This document shows positions 8,465-16,704 of a stretch of 61,565 nucleotides of DNA, one piece after another. The stretch lies in contig JABIZD010000035.1 in the NCBI GenBank assembly GCA_018666555.1, positions 1 through 61,565 on the forward strand, given 5' to 3'. The notes below the pieces were generated by a model that did not search any database, was not told the DNA's origin, and worked only from the letters and a program-made list of their open reading frames with translations. The number at the start of each line of letters is the position of its first letter. Positions within the stretch are counted from its first letter, which is position 1. The translations under genes and the position numbers were made by a program. The stretch is from Gammaproteobacteria bacterium (GTDB lineage Bacteria > Pseudomonadota > Gammaproteobacteria > Pseudomonadales > Azotimanducaceae).

Positions 8465-9474
8465 TAATCAGTCTCCCGCTTACCAAATAGACTAGGGTAC
8501 CCGAACAGGGCCTGGGAGCCGCCTGTGTGGATGAAGACTACATTTTCACCTGCTTTAAATTCTCCCTGCCTGACAAGGTCAATGAGTCCGGCCATGGCTT
8601 TGCCTGAATAGACCGGGTCGAGCAAAATGGATTCATGGCGGGCGGTCAGCTCCACGGCTTCAATCATGCCGTCGGTGGGTAGACCGTAACCTGCGCCAAC
8701 ATAGTCGCTGTTTGCAACAATGTCATGCCGTGACAGTGCACTCGCGGAACCAATGTAAGCAGCTGTTTCCTGAGCCAGGCGATAGACATTTTCCTCCTGT
8801 GCCTGCTTGGGAGCACGAACGCTTATACCTAACACGCCTATGCCACTGTGTATTGCTGTCAGACCAGCAATAAGTCCTGCCTGGGTCCCGGTACTGCCGG
8901 TGCCATGTACAATCCTGTCAACTTTTAAGCCAAGATCATTGCACTGTCCATTGAGTTCATAGGCTGCGTTTGCGTAACCAAGTGCGCCAATTCGATTGGA
9001 ACCACCGCCTGGAATGATATAGGGCTTGCGGCCTTGGTCTTCGAGGCTATCTGCCAGGGTCTGCATTTCGGCATTCATGTCGGTACCCGCTGGGAAGTCA
9101 TGCAGGCTCGCACCAAATATTTCATCCAATAGTACATTGCCATTAGACAGGAAATCAGGGTCCTCGGAGCCAGTTCGGTTTTCCAATAACAGGTGGCAGT
9201 CATATCCCATGCGGGCCGAAATTGCCGCAGTTTGTCTGGCGTGGTTGGATTGCACGGCACCCTGGGTAATGATGGTGTCGGCACCCTTGGCCTGGGCGTC
9301 AGCTATCAGGAACTCGAGCTTACGAGTCTTGTTTCCTCCTCCAGCTAATCCTGTGCAATCATCTCGTTTCACCCAGAGGTTGGGGCCACCCAGCAGACGC
9401 GACAGATTCTCCATAGGTTCCAGTGGAGTGGGTAGGTGAGCGAACCGCAAACGCGGGAATCTGGCCAGGTGCAT
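8464..9474 (-). CDS. D-cysteine desulfhydrase / L-cysteate sulfo-lyase (CuyA)-like PLP enzyme
   Basis: Fold-type II PLP lyase of the ACC deaminase/D-cysteine desulfhydrase family, 336 residues. The Schiff-base Lys is K49 in [10 protein letters not shown], and [10 protein letters not shown] (residues 75-84) supplies the Ser-Asn-His pocket. IPGGGSN and [11 protein letters not shown] bind the PLP phosphate. The start MHLARFPR, the KRDDCTGL segment and [13 protein letters not shown] resemble, from memory, the cysteate sulfo-lyase CuyA of marine alphaproteobacteria more than enteric DcyD. CuyA converts L-cysteate to pyruvate, ammonia and sulfite; DcyD releases sulfide from D-cysteine. Its neighbour is a HisD-type dehydrogenase. 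Family is certain; choice between the two activities needs phylogeny. Confidence 0.85.
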   Translation of the reverse strand: MHLARFPRLRFAHLPTPLEPMENLSRLLGGPNLWVKRDDCTGLAGGGNKTRKLEFLIADAQAKGADTIITQGAVQSNHARQTAAISARMGYDCHLLLENRTGSEDPDFLSNGNVLLDEIFGASLHDFPAGTDMNAEMQTLADSLEDQGRKPYIIPGGGSNRIGALGYANAAYELNGQCNDLGLKVDRIVHGTGSTGTQAGLIAGLTAIHSGIGVLGISVRAPKQAQEENVYRLAQETAAYIGSASALSRHDIVANSDYVGAGYGLPTDGMIEAVELTARHESILLDPVYSGKAMAGLIDLVRQGEFKAGENVVFIHTGGSQALFGYPSLFGKRETD

Positions 9475-9520
9475 AACTTCTCCTTTAATTTGTCTTCTGC
9501 TTTTGCAGTATTACCTAGTA

Positions 9521-10357
9521 TTAGGGAATGGGCCACAAACGCGGGAAAAACTCGCTGTCTAGTGGGTCTCCATCTTGGTGTCCCGCCAGCTCAAATTCTC
9601 TTCTTTCTGGCTTGGTCCAGTCGCCGCGATAGCGAATACAGCCGTCTTCTGCGGCCATTCTCACAGTGAATCGCCGCTGCCGTGTTTCAGGCAGGTGGTC
9701 GGGAGATGTTCCATGCAGCAGTCTGATATCAAAACAAAGGCAATCACCGGGTTCAACCCCGAAGGATATAAGGTCGTACTGGTCGCGGTTCTGGTCTATG
9801 TCTGGCGGAGGTTGGTAGAACCTGCCGTTTATCCATCCAGGTTCTGATGCCAATTGATGGCCATCAAAATAGACCCTCATGAAGCGTTTTTCCCATAGGT
9901 GAGAACCGCGTACAAATTCAATGCCCTGACCGGCGCGACAAGCTTCCAGTGGAATCCAGAAGGCACACATTCTCCCCTCAAAATCGAAATAGGACACATC
10001 ATGATGCCAGGGTGCTCTGGCGTGACTACCCGCTTCGCGCACGAACCAGTTGTCCATTACCAGATTAATACGACTGGCATTAAGCAGCCGGGCCGCATAA
10101 CCCGCGGCTGGAGACTCTCGCAGGAACGCCTCGAACTGAGGAATACTTGACCAGACCCAGTAATCTTCCTGGTAACTGGAAAAGTCGTCCTTGACTCGTC
10201 GTACGGAATGCCGTGGACTCGGATGCTGCATAGCCTCATCAAGTCCTTGAGCCAGCCTGTTGATCCAGGATGGTGAAAATGCGTTACGTAAGTGAACAAC
10301 CCCGTCAGTTCGAAACGCATCGATCTGGGCAGCCGACAGATACCCTGATTTAGTCAT
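9521..10357 (-). CDS. Phytanoyl-CoA dioxygenase (PhyH) family oxygenase
   Basis: Probable Fe(II)/2-oxoglutarate-dependent hydroxylase, 278 residues. The double-stranded beta-helix iron ligands are visible as H118 and D120 in WHHDVSYF and the distal H215 in LLHGTSPDH, with R229 in QRRFTVR a candidate for 2-oxoglutarate binding. FVRGSHLW is the usual PhyH signature. It overlaps the upstream amidohydrolase gene by 8 bases and precedes the CuyA-like gene by 46 bp, so it belongs to the operon. PhyH enzymes hydroxylate many small molecules (ectoine, acyl-CoAs, alkyl amines); here it could hydroxylate or open the pathway substrate, which is unknown. Confidence 0.85.
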   Translation of the reverse strand: MTKSGYLSAAQIDAFRTDGVVHLRNAFSPSWINRLAQGLDEAMQHPSPRHSVRRVKDDFSSYQEDYWVWSSIPQFEAFLRESPAAGYAARLLNASRINLVMDNWFVREAGSHARAPWHHDVSYFDFEGRMCAFWIPLEACRAGQGIEFVRGSHLWEKRFMRVYFDGHQLASEPGWINGRFYQPPPDIDQNRDQYDLISFGVEPGDCLCFDIRLLHGTSPDHLPETRQRRFTVRMAAEDGCIRYRGDWTKPERREFELAGHQDGDPLDSEFFPRLWPIP

Positions 10358-11855
10358 GAGTGCTCAGGCGCTTGCCTGGAAACGCGTCTTCGATCAGCTC
10401 TGCATTCCTTACAACGAAGCTACCGTTAACGATGACGTGGTGTATTCCTTTAGAAGGTTGATAGGGATTTTTATAGGTTGCACGATCAATGATGGTCAAG
10501 GGGTCAAAAATTGTCAGGTCAGCATCAGCACCTTCCTGCAGGCGACCTTTTTTCCTAAACGCGGGAGCAAATTTTTCAAGCCTCTGTGCCTGTAGCAGCG
10601 TTATTTTTTTAATAGCTGTGTTCAAATCAAGCAAGCCTTCCTGGCGATAGTAGCGCCCCAGTGTTTTGGCAAAAGTGCCGTTATGGGGCGCAACTTTATT
10701 TTCTTCTGTGAACATTGGCAGAAGATCGCTAACCACCATTAAGCCAGGTTCAATGACTGCGCGACGATTCCAGGATTCACTCAGGTAATGATGTACTACC
10801 TGGCCACCGGGATAACGCTGGCGGTAGTCTTCCCACTTCTCTTTGGTAAATCGTTCCCCTGTTGCCGCCCATTCCACATCACCATAGTCGATGTTAAAAA
10901 TCGTGCGCCAGTCTCGCCCGAATACCGCTGCCCCGATTGAGGTTGAACCGGCGGTATAGGGTAAAAGTTCCGTTGTTACGTCCAGTCCCTCCGACTGGGC
11001 CTTGCGGATTTCTGCAAGGAATAATTCCAGATTTACCATTGCATTGTGGGTGATGTGGCAGATATGCAGAGACGCGCCGGTTTCGCGTGTCAACGCCAGT
11101 ACTTCAAATAAGCCCGTCGGGTCTCCGTTCACACCTCGACGAATGTGCACAAATATCGGGACCGAACGTTCGGAGGCAACGGTAAAAATAGTCCGTAGCT
11201 CGTCATGATCGATTCCCTCGCTATAGTAGTCCAGGGGTAGGCCAATACCGAGGCCGCCCTGATCAAGCCCTTCATGGATCAATGCTCTTAGCCTGTTTCG
11301 TTCATCGTCTTCGGCGACTTTTGTATTGGCAGTTGTGACTTGTCCAAATCGGGACTTGATTGACCACCACCAGCCCATCGGCCCGAGCAGCTGCGGAGGG
11401 TCTGTCAAATGCGGCTGACGAACGCCGTGCATGACTTCGTTGCGCATATTGCCGTAGGCGGCAGAGGCTCCGTAGTTAAGTCTTGAGCCAGCCTGTAGGT
11501 GGTAGCCATATTGATCCACCGGGAATGCACCTGCTTCGAGTTCCAGTGCCGTGGTTACACCGTCCAGAACCTGATATTTCTGGCCAAGCGGCGTTGGAGT
11601 GTGACTATGGATATCAATGAAACCTGGCGATACGACTAGAGATGATACATCGATGGTTTCGATACCCTGCAGTGGTGCATCGCTTATCTTGCTAATAACG
11701 CCATCTTTCACCCCGATGTTACGAATAGCGTCAAGACCGGTTTCCGGGTCAATTACCCTACCTCCCGCAAGCACATAGGTGTAATTAACCTCTGCCATGG
11801 CAGGATCTGTCAGCATAAGGCACAACAACAGAGTCCGTAGATAGTTTCCCCACAT
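10350..11855 (-). CDS. Exported amidohydrolase, N-acyl-D-amino-acid deacylase-like
   Basis: Metal-dependent amidohydrolase of the D-aminoacylase/Amidohydrolase_3 group, about 501 residues from the chosen ATG. That start gives a clear signal peptide (MWGNYLRTLLLCLML...) ending AMA-EV near residue 21, with GAGA upstream; a longer frame to 11963 adds 36 unlike residues. The HxH metal motif is DIHSHTPTP (H83, H85), a further His lies in HICHITHN, and the C-terminal GADADLTIFDP strand is typical. The position that is Cys in characterised D-aminoacylases appears as Glu here (TTALELEAG). It would act in the periplasm, freeing an amino compound from an N-acyl or cyclic amide precursor. It overlaps the PhyH gene by 8 bases. 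Confidence 0.8.
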   Translation of the reverse strand: MWGNYLRTLLLCLMLTDPAMAEVNYTYVLAGGRVIDPETGLDAIRNIGVKDGVISKISDAPLQGIETIDVSSLVVSPGFIDIHSHTPTPLGQKYQVLDGVTTALELEAGAFPVDQYGYHLQAGSRLNYGASAAYGNMRNEVMHGVRQPHLTDPPQLLGPMGWWWSIKSRFGQVTTANTKVAEDDERNRLRALIHEGLDQGGLGIGLPLDYYSEGIDHDELRTIFTVASERSVPIFVHIRRGVNGDPTGLFEVLALTRETGASLHICHITHNAMVNLELFLAEIRKAQSEGLDVTTELLPYTAGSTSIGAAVFGRDWRTIFNIDYGDVEWAATGERFTKEKWEDYRQRYPGGQVVHHYLSESWNRRAVIEPGLMVVSDLLPMFTEENKVAPHNGTFAKTLGRYYRQEGLLDLNTAIKKITLLQAQRLEKFAPAFRKKGRLQEGADADLTIFDPLTIIDRATYKNPYQPSKGIHHVIVNGSFVVRNAELIEDAFPGKRLSTHD

Positions 11856-12212
11856 AGCATTATTCTCTTGGTTAGTTGCAGGCTTTTGGAGATTATCATT
11901 TATCAGATTGAGTTTCGAATAGCTTTGCCTGCCGATAAGTAACCGGTAATTACGCAATGGCACCTTCTACAGGTTGATTTTAGTACGGATCGCCCTTAAC
12001 GGTATGTCAGCAGGTGTCAGTGCTCAGGTGCAGATTATTGTCGAGTTCACCGATATTGAAGGTGGCCTGTGGACGTAGGACTTAGAGGCTTGCATCGTGC
12101 CGCAGACATAGCCGGGGCTTCAATAGATGATTCATAGCCCTAAACCCAAGCAGTTTTAATGAGTATTGCTGCTCTGAGCGCCTTGTAAGGGTTTTCTGGT
12201 GTTGTAAAGAAG
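11856..12212. other. Intergenic region between the two amidohydrolase genes
   Basis: These 357 bases separate two minus-strand amidohydrolase genes and probably carry the promoter of the downstream six- or seven-gene operon. No convincing ORF, RNA, strong hairpin or sigma-70 promoter could be picked out by eye. Confidence 0.5.
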
Positions 12213-13931
12213 TCACTGGATCGGGTAGATGTCACCTTCAAATACGGTACCAAATATGGGAATCTTGTGCAGATTTTCAATTGCAACTGCATAAGGGTCC
12301 TGGTTCAGGATCGTGAAGTCTGCCTTCTTACCGGGGGTAATGCTGCCGATCTGATCTTCCATCTGAATGGCTCGAGCAGCCTCAATGGTGACGGCCCTTA
12401 AGGCCTGGTCACGACTCAGTTTGAGCTCAGGAGCGAGCACTTTTCCTGATGCGGTCAGCCGATTCGCTGCCACCCAGGCCAGTTTGAGTGGTTCTGCCGG
12501 CGCCATAGTAAAGTCGGAATGAAGCGATATTGGCACACCGGCATCGAGAAGTTCCCGGCCCAGGAATATCTTCTCAGCGCGGTCTGGGCCCAGACCAATC
12601 TCCGAGTACTTTTCTCCCAGTGTATAAAGATAATAGGGTTGCGCCGAAACATAAGCATTGAGTTCGCCCAGTCTTTTTGCCTGGGCAGCCGTGGCGTAAC
12701 CTAGATGATGCAGGGTGAACCTGTGGTCTTGCCTTGGAGTCTCTCGCAGTAATGTCTCCAATACGTCAATGACGACATCGGTTCCCTTGTCACCATTAGT
12801 ATGGACGTGTATCTGGTAGCCTGCCCGCCAGAATCGTCTTGCTTGCTGCAGCAGATCTTCCGGCTCCATAAGCCACTCACCCTCATGGCCATCGAGATAA
12901 CCAGGCGGATTCATTTGCATTAGTTGCGAGTAAAATGCGCCGTCGGCAAATAGTTTGACCTGTTTGACCCACCGTATCTTCGAGTTTTCCAGGGCTTGTA
13001 ATCTAGCCATCCGTTTCAGGCTTTCCGCACCACCGGCCGGGCTGCCAAAGCTTCGGCTGTCGGCAATCATCAATGTGCGAAACGGAGCAGCACCAAAAAC
13101 CTCCGAAACGATAGGCCAGGTTTCTTCAAAGTTAAATCCGCCTGCTGCCATATCCGCAATCGTTGTGATACCGCCGTTGTGAACTATTTTTCTGGTGAGT
13201 TCCAGACCCTGCCTGAATTTTTCAGGAGCAAGTACGATGGGTGCGAGTTTAGCCATTGCGACGCGAAGGCCTGTTTCGTAGAAATGCCCCCGATTGAAGT
13301 CGACGTGATGGTGGCCTGCAACATGGTCGGATTCTATGGCCATGATCCTGAGTGCTGCTGTATTGGCAAAAAGCTCGTGAAAACTTCGATGCCAGACGAT
13401 GATGGGCTGATCGATAGAGATACTATCCAGGAAACTACGTGACATATCACCATGAAAGTATTGGTGATAACCCCAGGTCAGAAACCAGGAGTCTTTATTG
13501 CTTTTTGCGACCCCATCTTTCAATGCCTGCCGGTAAGGCTTTTCTCCCTGAACGGCAGCGACTTCTCTGTCTGGAAAGCGCCAGTCAAAGGGTGTGATGA
13601 ATTTCATCGGTAAAATTAATGCAGCCATAGCAGGATGCAAGTGGTTATCAATCAGGCCGGGCATGATGATTTTGTCTTTGAAGACTTCATCAACGGTAAA
13701 CGCTTGGTTCCCTAGGCTGGCTTTGACATCTTCAAGGTTGCCAACGGATATAATGAATTTGTCTCGAACAGCAACCGCTGTTGCTGCTTCCGGAGAAGCC
13801 ATAGTGATGATCTTCTTGGCAACGTAAATGGTTGCGTCGGAGGTGGCCGGGCTGGTGGCAGCCGACAGCATGGATCCCAACAGGATCAGCATACTGCCAA
13901 TAAGGACTCGCTGAAAAGATAGACTGATCAT
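12213..13931 (-). CDS. Exported YtcJ-like amidohydrolase (Amidohydrolase_3 family)
   Basis: Predicted 572-residue periplasmic hydrolase. The N-terminus (MISLSFQRVLIGSMLILLGS) is a signal peptide with cleavage near LSA-AT (residue 24). The metal-binding DNHLHP motif is at residues 95-100, HVHTNGDKG carries a further His in the central barrel, and SLHSDFTMAPAEPL plus the C-terminal GKKADFTILNQDP are hallmark YtcJ segments. The family is related to amide and hydantoin hydrolases, but the natural substrates are mostly undetermined. It is first in the run of minus-strand genes, 357 bp ahead of the second amidohydrolase, and may be a separate transcription unit for the same substrate class. Confidence 0.82.
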   Translation of the reverse strand: MISLSFQRVLIGSMLILLGSMLSAATSPATSDATIYVAKKIITMASPEAATAVAVRDKFIISVGNLEDVKASLGNQAFTVDEVFKDKIIMPGLIDNHLHPAMAALILPMKFITPFDWRFPDREVAAVQGEKPYRQALKDGVAKSNKDSWFLTWGYHQYFHGDMSRSFLDSISIDQPIIVWHRSFHELFANTAALRIMAIESDHVAGHHHVDFNRGHFYETGLRVAMAKLAPIVLAPEKFRQGLELTRKIVHNGGITTIADMAAGGFNFEETWPIVSEVFGAAPFRTLMIADSRSFGSPAGGAESLKRMARLQALENSKIRWVKQVKLFADGAFYSQLMQMNPPGYLDGHEGEWLMEPEDLLQQARRFWRAGYQIHVHTNGDKGTDVVIDVLETLLRETPRQDHRFTLHHLGYATAAQAKRLGELNAYVSAQPYYLYTLGEKYSEIGLGPDRAEKIFLGRELLDAGVPISLHSDFTMAPAEPLKLAWVAANRLTASGKVLAPELKLSRDQALRAVTIEAARAIQMEDQIGSITPGKKADFTILNQDPYAVAIENLHKIPIFGTVFEGDIYPIQ

Positions 13932-14022
13932 TTTTTCACCTTTGTCTTAATCAATGAAGGTTTCATTCTCTAGGCCAGAGCAACTTGCATCGACTCAGCT
14001 AGGTATTTTTTGACTGCAGTTG

Positions 14023-14787
14023 CTAGTGGTTCCACCAGGCAAGATCCGTAAACGAACGCATGTCGAGTTCGTGGGTCCAAACTGATCGATGCTGTTGGGC
14101 AATGTGAAAGTAGGTTTCCGCCATTTTTGCAGGCAGCATTAGCCCATCGTGTTCCATGCCTTTGGATTCCCTGAGTTTCTGGAACTGTTCTTTGCCCAGC
14201 ATTTTCCCAAGGGTGTCGGGCGCGTCTACAGCACCGTCAACGATAATGTGGGCGATATGAATGCCTTTGGCAGCAAATTGTGCATTCAGCGATTGGCATA
14301 ACATGCGGCGGCCACCCATGGCAGCCGCGTGGGAGTGTTGCCCGGCATTACCGCGTACAGCAGATGTGGCTGAGGTGACTAAAATAGTACCTTTGCCGCG
14401 TTCTTCCATTAATGGACAGACACTGGCTGCGGTTCGAAAAAGCCCAAAAGTAGCCATTTTCCAGCCCATCTCAAATGCTTTATAGCTGGTGTCTGCCAGG
14501 GTGCGATTGCCGATCTGTGCACCGAGGTTATAGATCACTACTTCAATCGGTCCGATGTCTGCTTCAATAGCACTGATACGTTCTTCAAGCGCGCCATCTT
14601 CAATGGCATTGAGGATAAAACCCGTAGCGCTGCCGCCGTTCGCCTCGATTTCCGTGACCAGTGTATTCAACCCGTTCTGATCACTGCGCCGACATAGCAC
14701 CGAGTGATAACCTGCTGCAGCAAATTGTTTTCCTACATGACCGCCAATACCGGCGCCTGCACCAATCACTAAACAAACTGGTTGCAT
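14023..14787 (-). CDS. SDR-family protein with a degenerate active site
   Basis: Short-chain dehydrogenase/reductase fold, 254 residues. The NAD(P)-binding GxxxGxG motif is G9-A-G-A-G-I-G15 and the NNAG-like segment is YNLGAQIG. The catalytic Ser can be placed at TSATS (about S139), but the expected YxxxK about 13 residues later reads H153-A-A-A-M157, so both the Tyr and the Lys are missing. Either catalysis differs or the protein binds nucleotide without the standard reaction. Its first 19 bases overlap the end of the HxlR regulator gene, so the two are translated together and the pair is probably functionally linked. Confidence 0.8.
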   Translation of the reverse strand: MQPVCLVIGAGAGIGGHVGKQFAAAGYHSVLCRRSDQNGLNTLVTEIEANGGSATGFILNAIEDGALEERISAIEADIGPIEVVIYNLGAQIGNRTLADTSYKAFEMGWKMATFGLFRTAASVCPLMEERGKGTILVTSATSAVRGNAGQHSHAAAMGGRRMLCQSLNAQFAAKGIHIAHIIVDGAVDAPDTLGKMLGKEQFQKLRESKGMEHDGLMLPAKMAETYFHIAQQHRSVWTHELDMRSFTDLAWWNH

Positions 14788-15284
14788 AGTTTTCTCCTCA
14801 TGATTTCAGTCCCTGGGTTATTGGTTCCTGTCCCAGGCCGTAAAGCAGGGCCGGGCACAGCCCTAATATCACGGCATAATAATGTTCGGCCATCCTGGCT
14901 GATGGCGGCCATTTGTCGGATGGGTAGTTCGGTATCGCGCTCAACGAAGGTCAATCGCGCACCTTTCGGATTGGCTTTATACTGATCTCCCCAGTGTGTC
15001 ATAGATAACAGCACGGGTTGTAAAGCCAACCCTTTATCAGTTAATCGATATTCGGCATGGGCTCCCTCTGTTATTGCTGCCTTTTTCAGAATGTCCTCTG
15101 CAACTAAACGTTTCAGCCTTGAAGAGAGGATGTTACGAGCGATATCGAGATTCTCTTGAAATTGGCTATACCTACGTGCACCTAAGAAAGCGTTTCGTAG
15201 AATCAGCAGGGTCCAGCGTTCACCTATGATGTCTAGTGTTTGTGCCAGGGAGCAGTTCATTTGATCGAACTTTTTGTATTTCAT
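14769..15284 (-). CDS. HxlR-family winged-helix transcriptional regulator
   Basis: 171-residue regulator. The HxlR domain occupies residues 10-100: CSLAQTLDIIGERWTLLILR, then the recognition region around RNILSSRLKRL and the wing AEYRLTDKG. The conserved N-terminal Cys of the family is C11; in related regulators such as YodB and HypR this residue senses quinones, aldehydes or oxidants. The C-terminal 60 residues form an extra tail of unclear role. It lies 56 bp downstream of a GST gene and overlaps the SDR gene, so it probably controls this small cluster. Confidence 0.87.
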   Translation of the reverse strand: MKYKKFDQMNCSLAQTLDIIGERWTLLILRNAFLGARRYSQFQENLDIARNILSSRLKRLVAEDILKKAAITEGAHAEYRLTDKGLALQPVLLSMTHWGDQYKANPKGARLTFVERDTELPIRQMAAISQDGRTLLCRDIRAVPGPALRPGTGTNNPGTEIMRRKLCNQFV

Positions 15285-15340
15285 ATTTGGATGCCGATAA
15301 GTTGTTGGCTCATTTGCCAGGGAAAATTAAAGGAATCTGA

Positions 15341-15961
15341 TCAGGCGGTTTTTTCTGTTTCGACGCGCTGAACACTAGGGTGCTGGGCCATCAGCGCCTG
15401 GACTCCCCGTATCGTTGCATATTCCGCGAGTAAATCTTCACCGTAGATCGCTCTTACCATGCCGGAAGCCATGCCGAGACTATAGAAGGTGTAGAAGTCA
15501 GCCAGGGTCACCTGCTCACCGGCGGCATAAGGTGTGCCGACAAAAAGGCGGTCAACAGCTTTCATACCCTTGGCCAGGTCGGTTTTGACGGCTGCTTTGG
15601 TTTCTTCGCTGACCGGCTGTTTGAACAGGGCCTCGGGTAACAAGCGTCTGGCCACCAGTTCCACATCCAGCTTGAGATGACATACCAGTTCCATTACTTT
15701 GGCTGCTTGCATGGTGTTTGCAGGAAGTAATGCGGGTTTGGGTTGCAGACTTTCCAGATAGGTTGCAATTGCGATTGATTCAGACAGGTAAACGCCTTCG
15801 GCTTCTATGGCTGGCATTTTACCCATAGGCGAGAGCATGAGGAAGTCTTCCTTCTGGCTAGGAGGTCTCTTTACCTCCTCAAAATCTACGCCCTTTTCAA
15901 TCAGTAGAGCTTTGGTGAGGCTGTAGTAGTTGCTCATGCGAAGACCGTAAAGCTTTATCAT
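15341..15961 (-). CDS. Glutathione S-transferase family protein
   Basis: 206-residue cytosolic GST with an N-terminal thioredoxin-like domain (MIKLYGLRMSNYYSLT..., residues 1-77) and an all-helical C-terminal domain. The G-site shows SPMGKMPAIE (cis-Pro loop) and LSESIAIATYLE (the Glu-Ser that holds the gamma-glutamyl group). It would conjugate or reduce small electrophiles with glutathione. It is the first gene of the GST-HxlR-SDR set; the HxlR regulator with its N-terminal Cys suggests induction by reactive electrophiles. The specific substrate is not evident. Confidence 0.85.
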   Translation of the reverse strand: MIKLYGLRMSNYYSLTKALLIEKGVDFEEVKRPPSQKEDFLMLSPMGKMPAIEAEGVYLSESIAIATYLESLQPKPALLPANTMQAAKVMELVCHLKLDVELVARRLLPEALFKQPVSEETKAAVKTDLAKGMKAVDRLFVGTPYAAGEQVTLADFYTFYSLGMASGMVRAIYGEDLLAEYATIRGVQALMAQHPSVQRVETEKTA

Positions 15962-16704
15962 GTTCCCTTATCCCGTCAATTTTTTAGTTGCTTCCCAGGT
16001 GGGAAAGATGAATTTAGTTTCATGATAAAACCATATTCAAATTCATCAAGCAAGGCCTGTAGCGTTAAGCCTTAAACAGGCGCTAGCCAAGGTTTTTAGG
16101 GGCTGAGATTCAGGTGTATCCTGGTGGACTACGAAACGGTGTCAGGATATTGCCATTGATCCATTGATCCATTGATCCATTGATCAGTATCTTGCCTGGG
16201 CAGGATGAAGCTGGGTTCACCTTTGCAACTGACGCACTACATTAAGCGGACATCTTTTAGAGACAGGCCCTGGCATCTAAATCATCTGCCCGATGCTTGT
16301 CCATTGGCTTTTGTTAGCTAGCACTGTTCGAATATGAGCCTAGGCTGCAGGATTTTCTAGCGTGTTGATTTAGGGTTGCCGCAATCGACTTTGATATGAG
16401 CCTTTTGTCATCTGAAAACGAGACCATCTCAGCATCGGCATTATTGTCCTTAGTACCATTAGACAGCGCCTTACCTCCCAGGGTTCGATGTGCGAGGCAA
16501 GCCTGGGTTGATCGGTTGGTACCTGGACAACTGATCCAGGCATTTTTTTCTGCTGTGCGCTTCCAATAGCATCGAGCATTTCCCTGTTTGCCTTCATGAC
16601 TAGCGCCAGGTTAGGTTAGATACGCAGGGTAGTGATGGGTAAAATTCGATGATTAAGGCTGGCTTTAAACGTGATAGGCTTATCCAGTATTCAGGGTTGA
16701 ATTT
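15962..16704. other. Long intergenic region between the accessory block and yqiB
   Basis: These 743 bases carry no credible gene. They hold the probable promoter of the GST gene, potential stem-forming segments near 16050-16105 (GCCTGT/ACAGGC and TAGCG/CGCTA, overlapping), a four-copy CCATTGAT repeat and the palindrome AGCCTAGGCT. It marks the border between accessory genes and the conserved yqiB-parE-parC block. Confidence 0.5.
16153..16184. repeat. 8-bp tandem repeat CCATTGAT x4
   Basis: Four exact head-to-tail copies of CCATTGAT, followed by CAGTATC. The array is noncoding and lies about 520 bp before yqiB. It is a simple-sequence repeat prone to slippage; no regulatory role can be shown. 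Confidence 0.95.

Noticed and set aside
16370-16597. 75-codon minus-strand frame in the gap before yqiB
   Set aside because: Low-complexity translation with no recognisable motif or ribosome site; the region is better left as noncoding.
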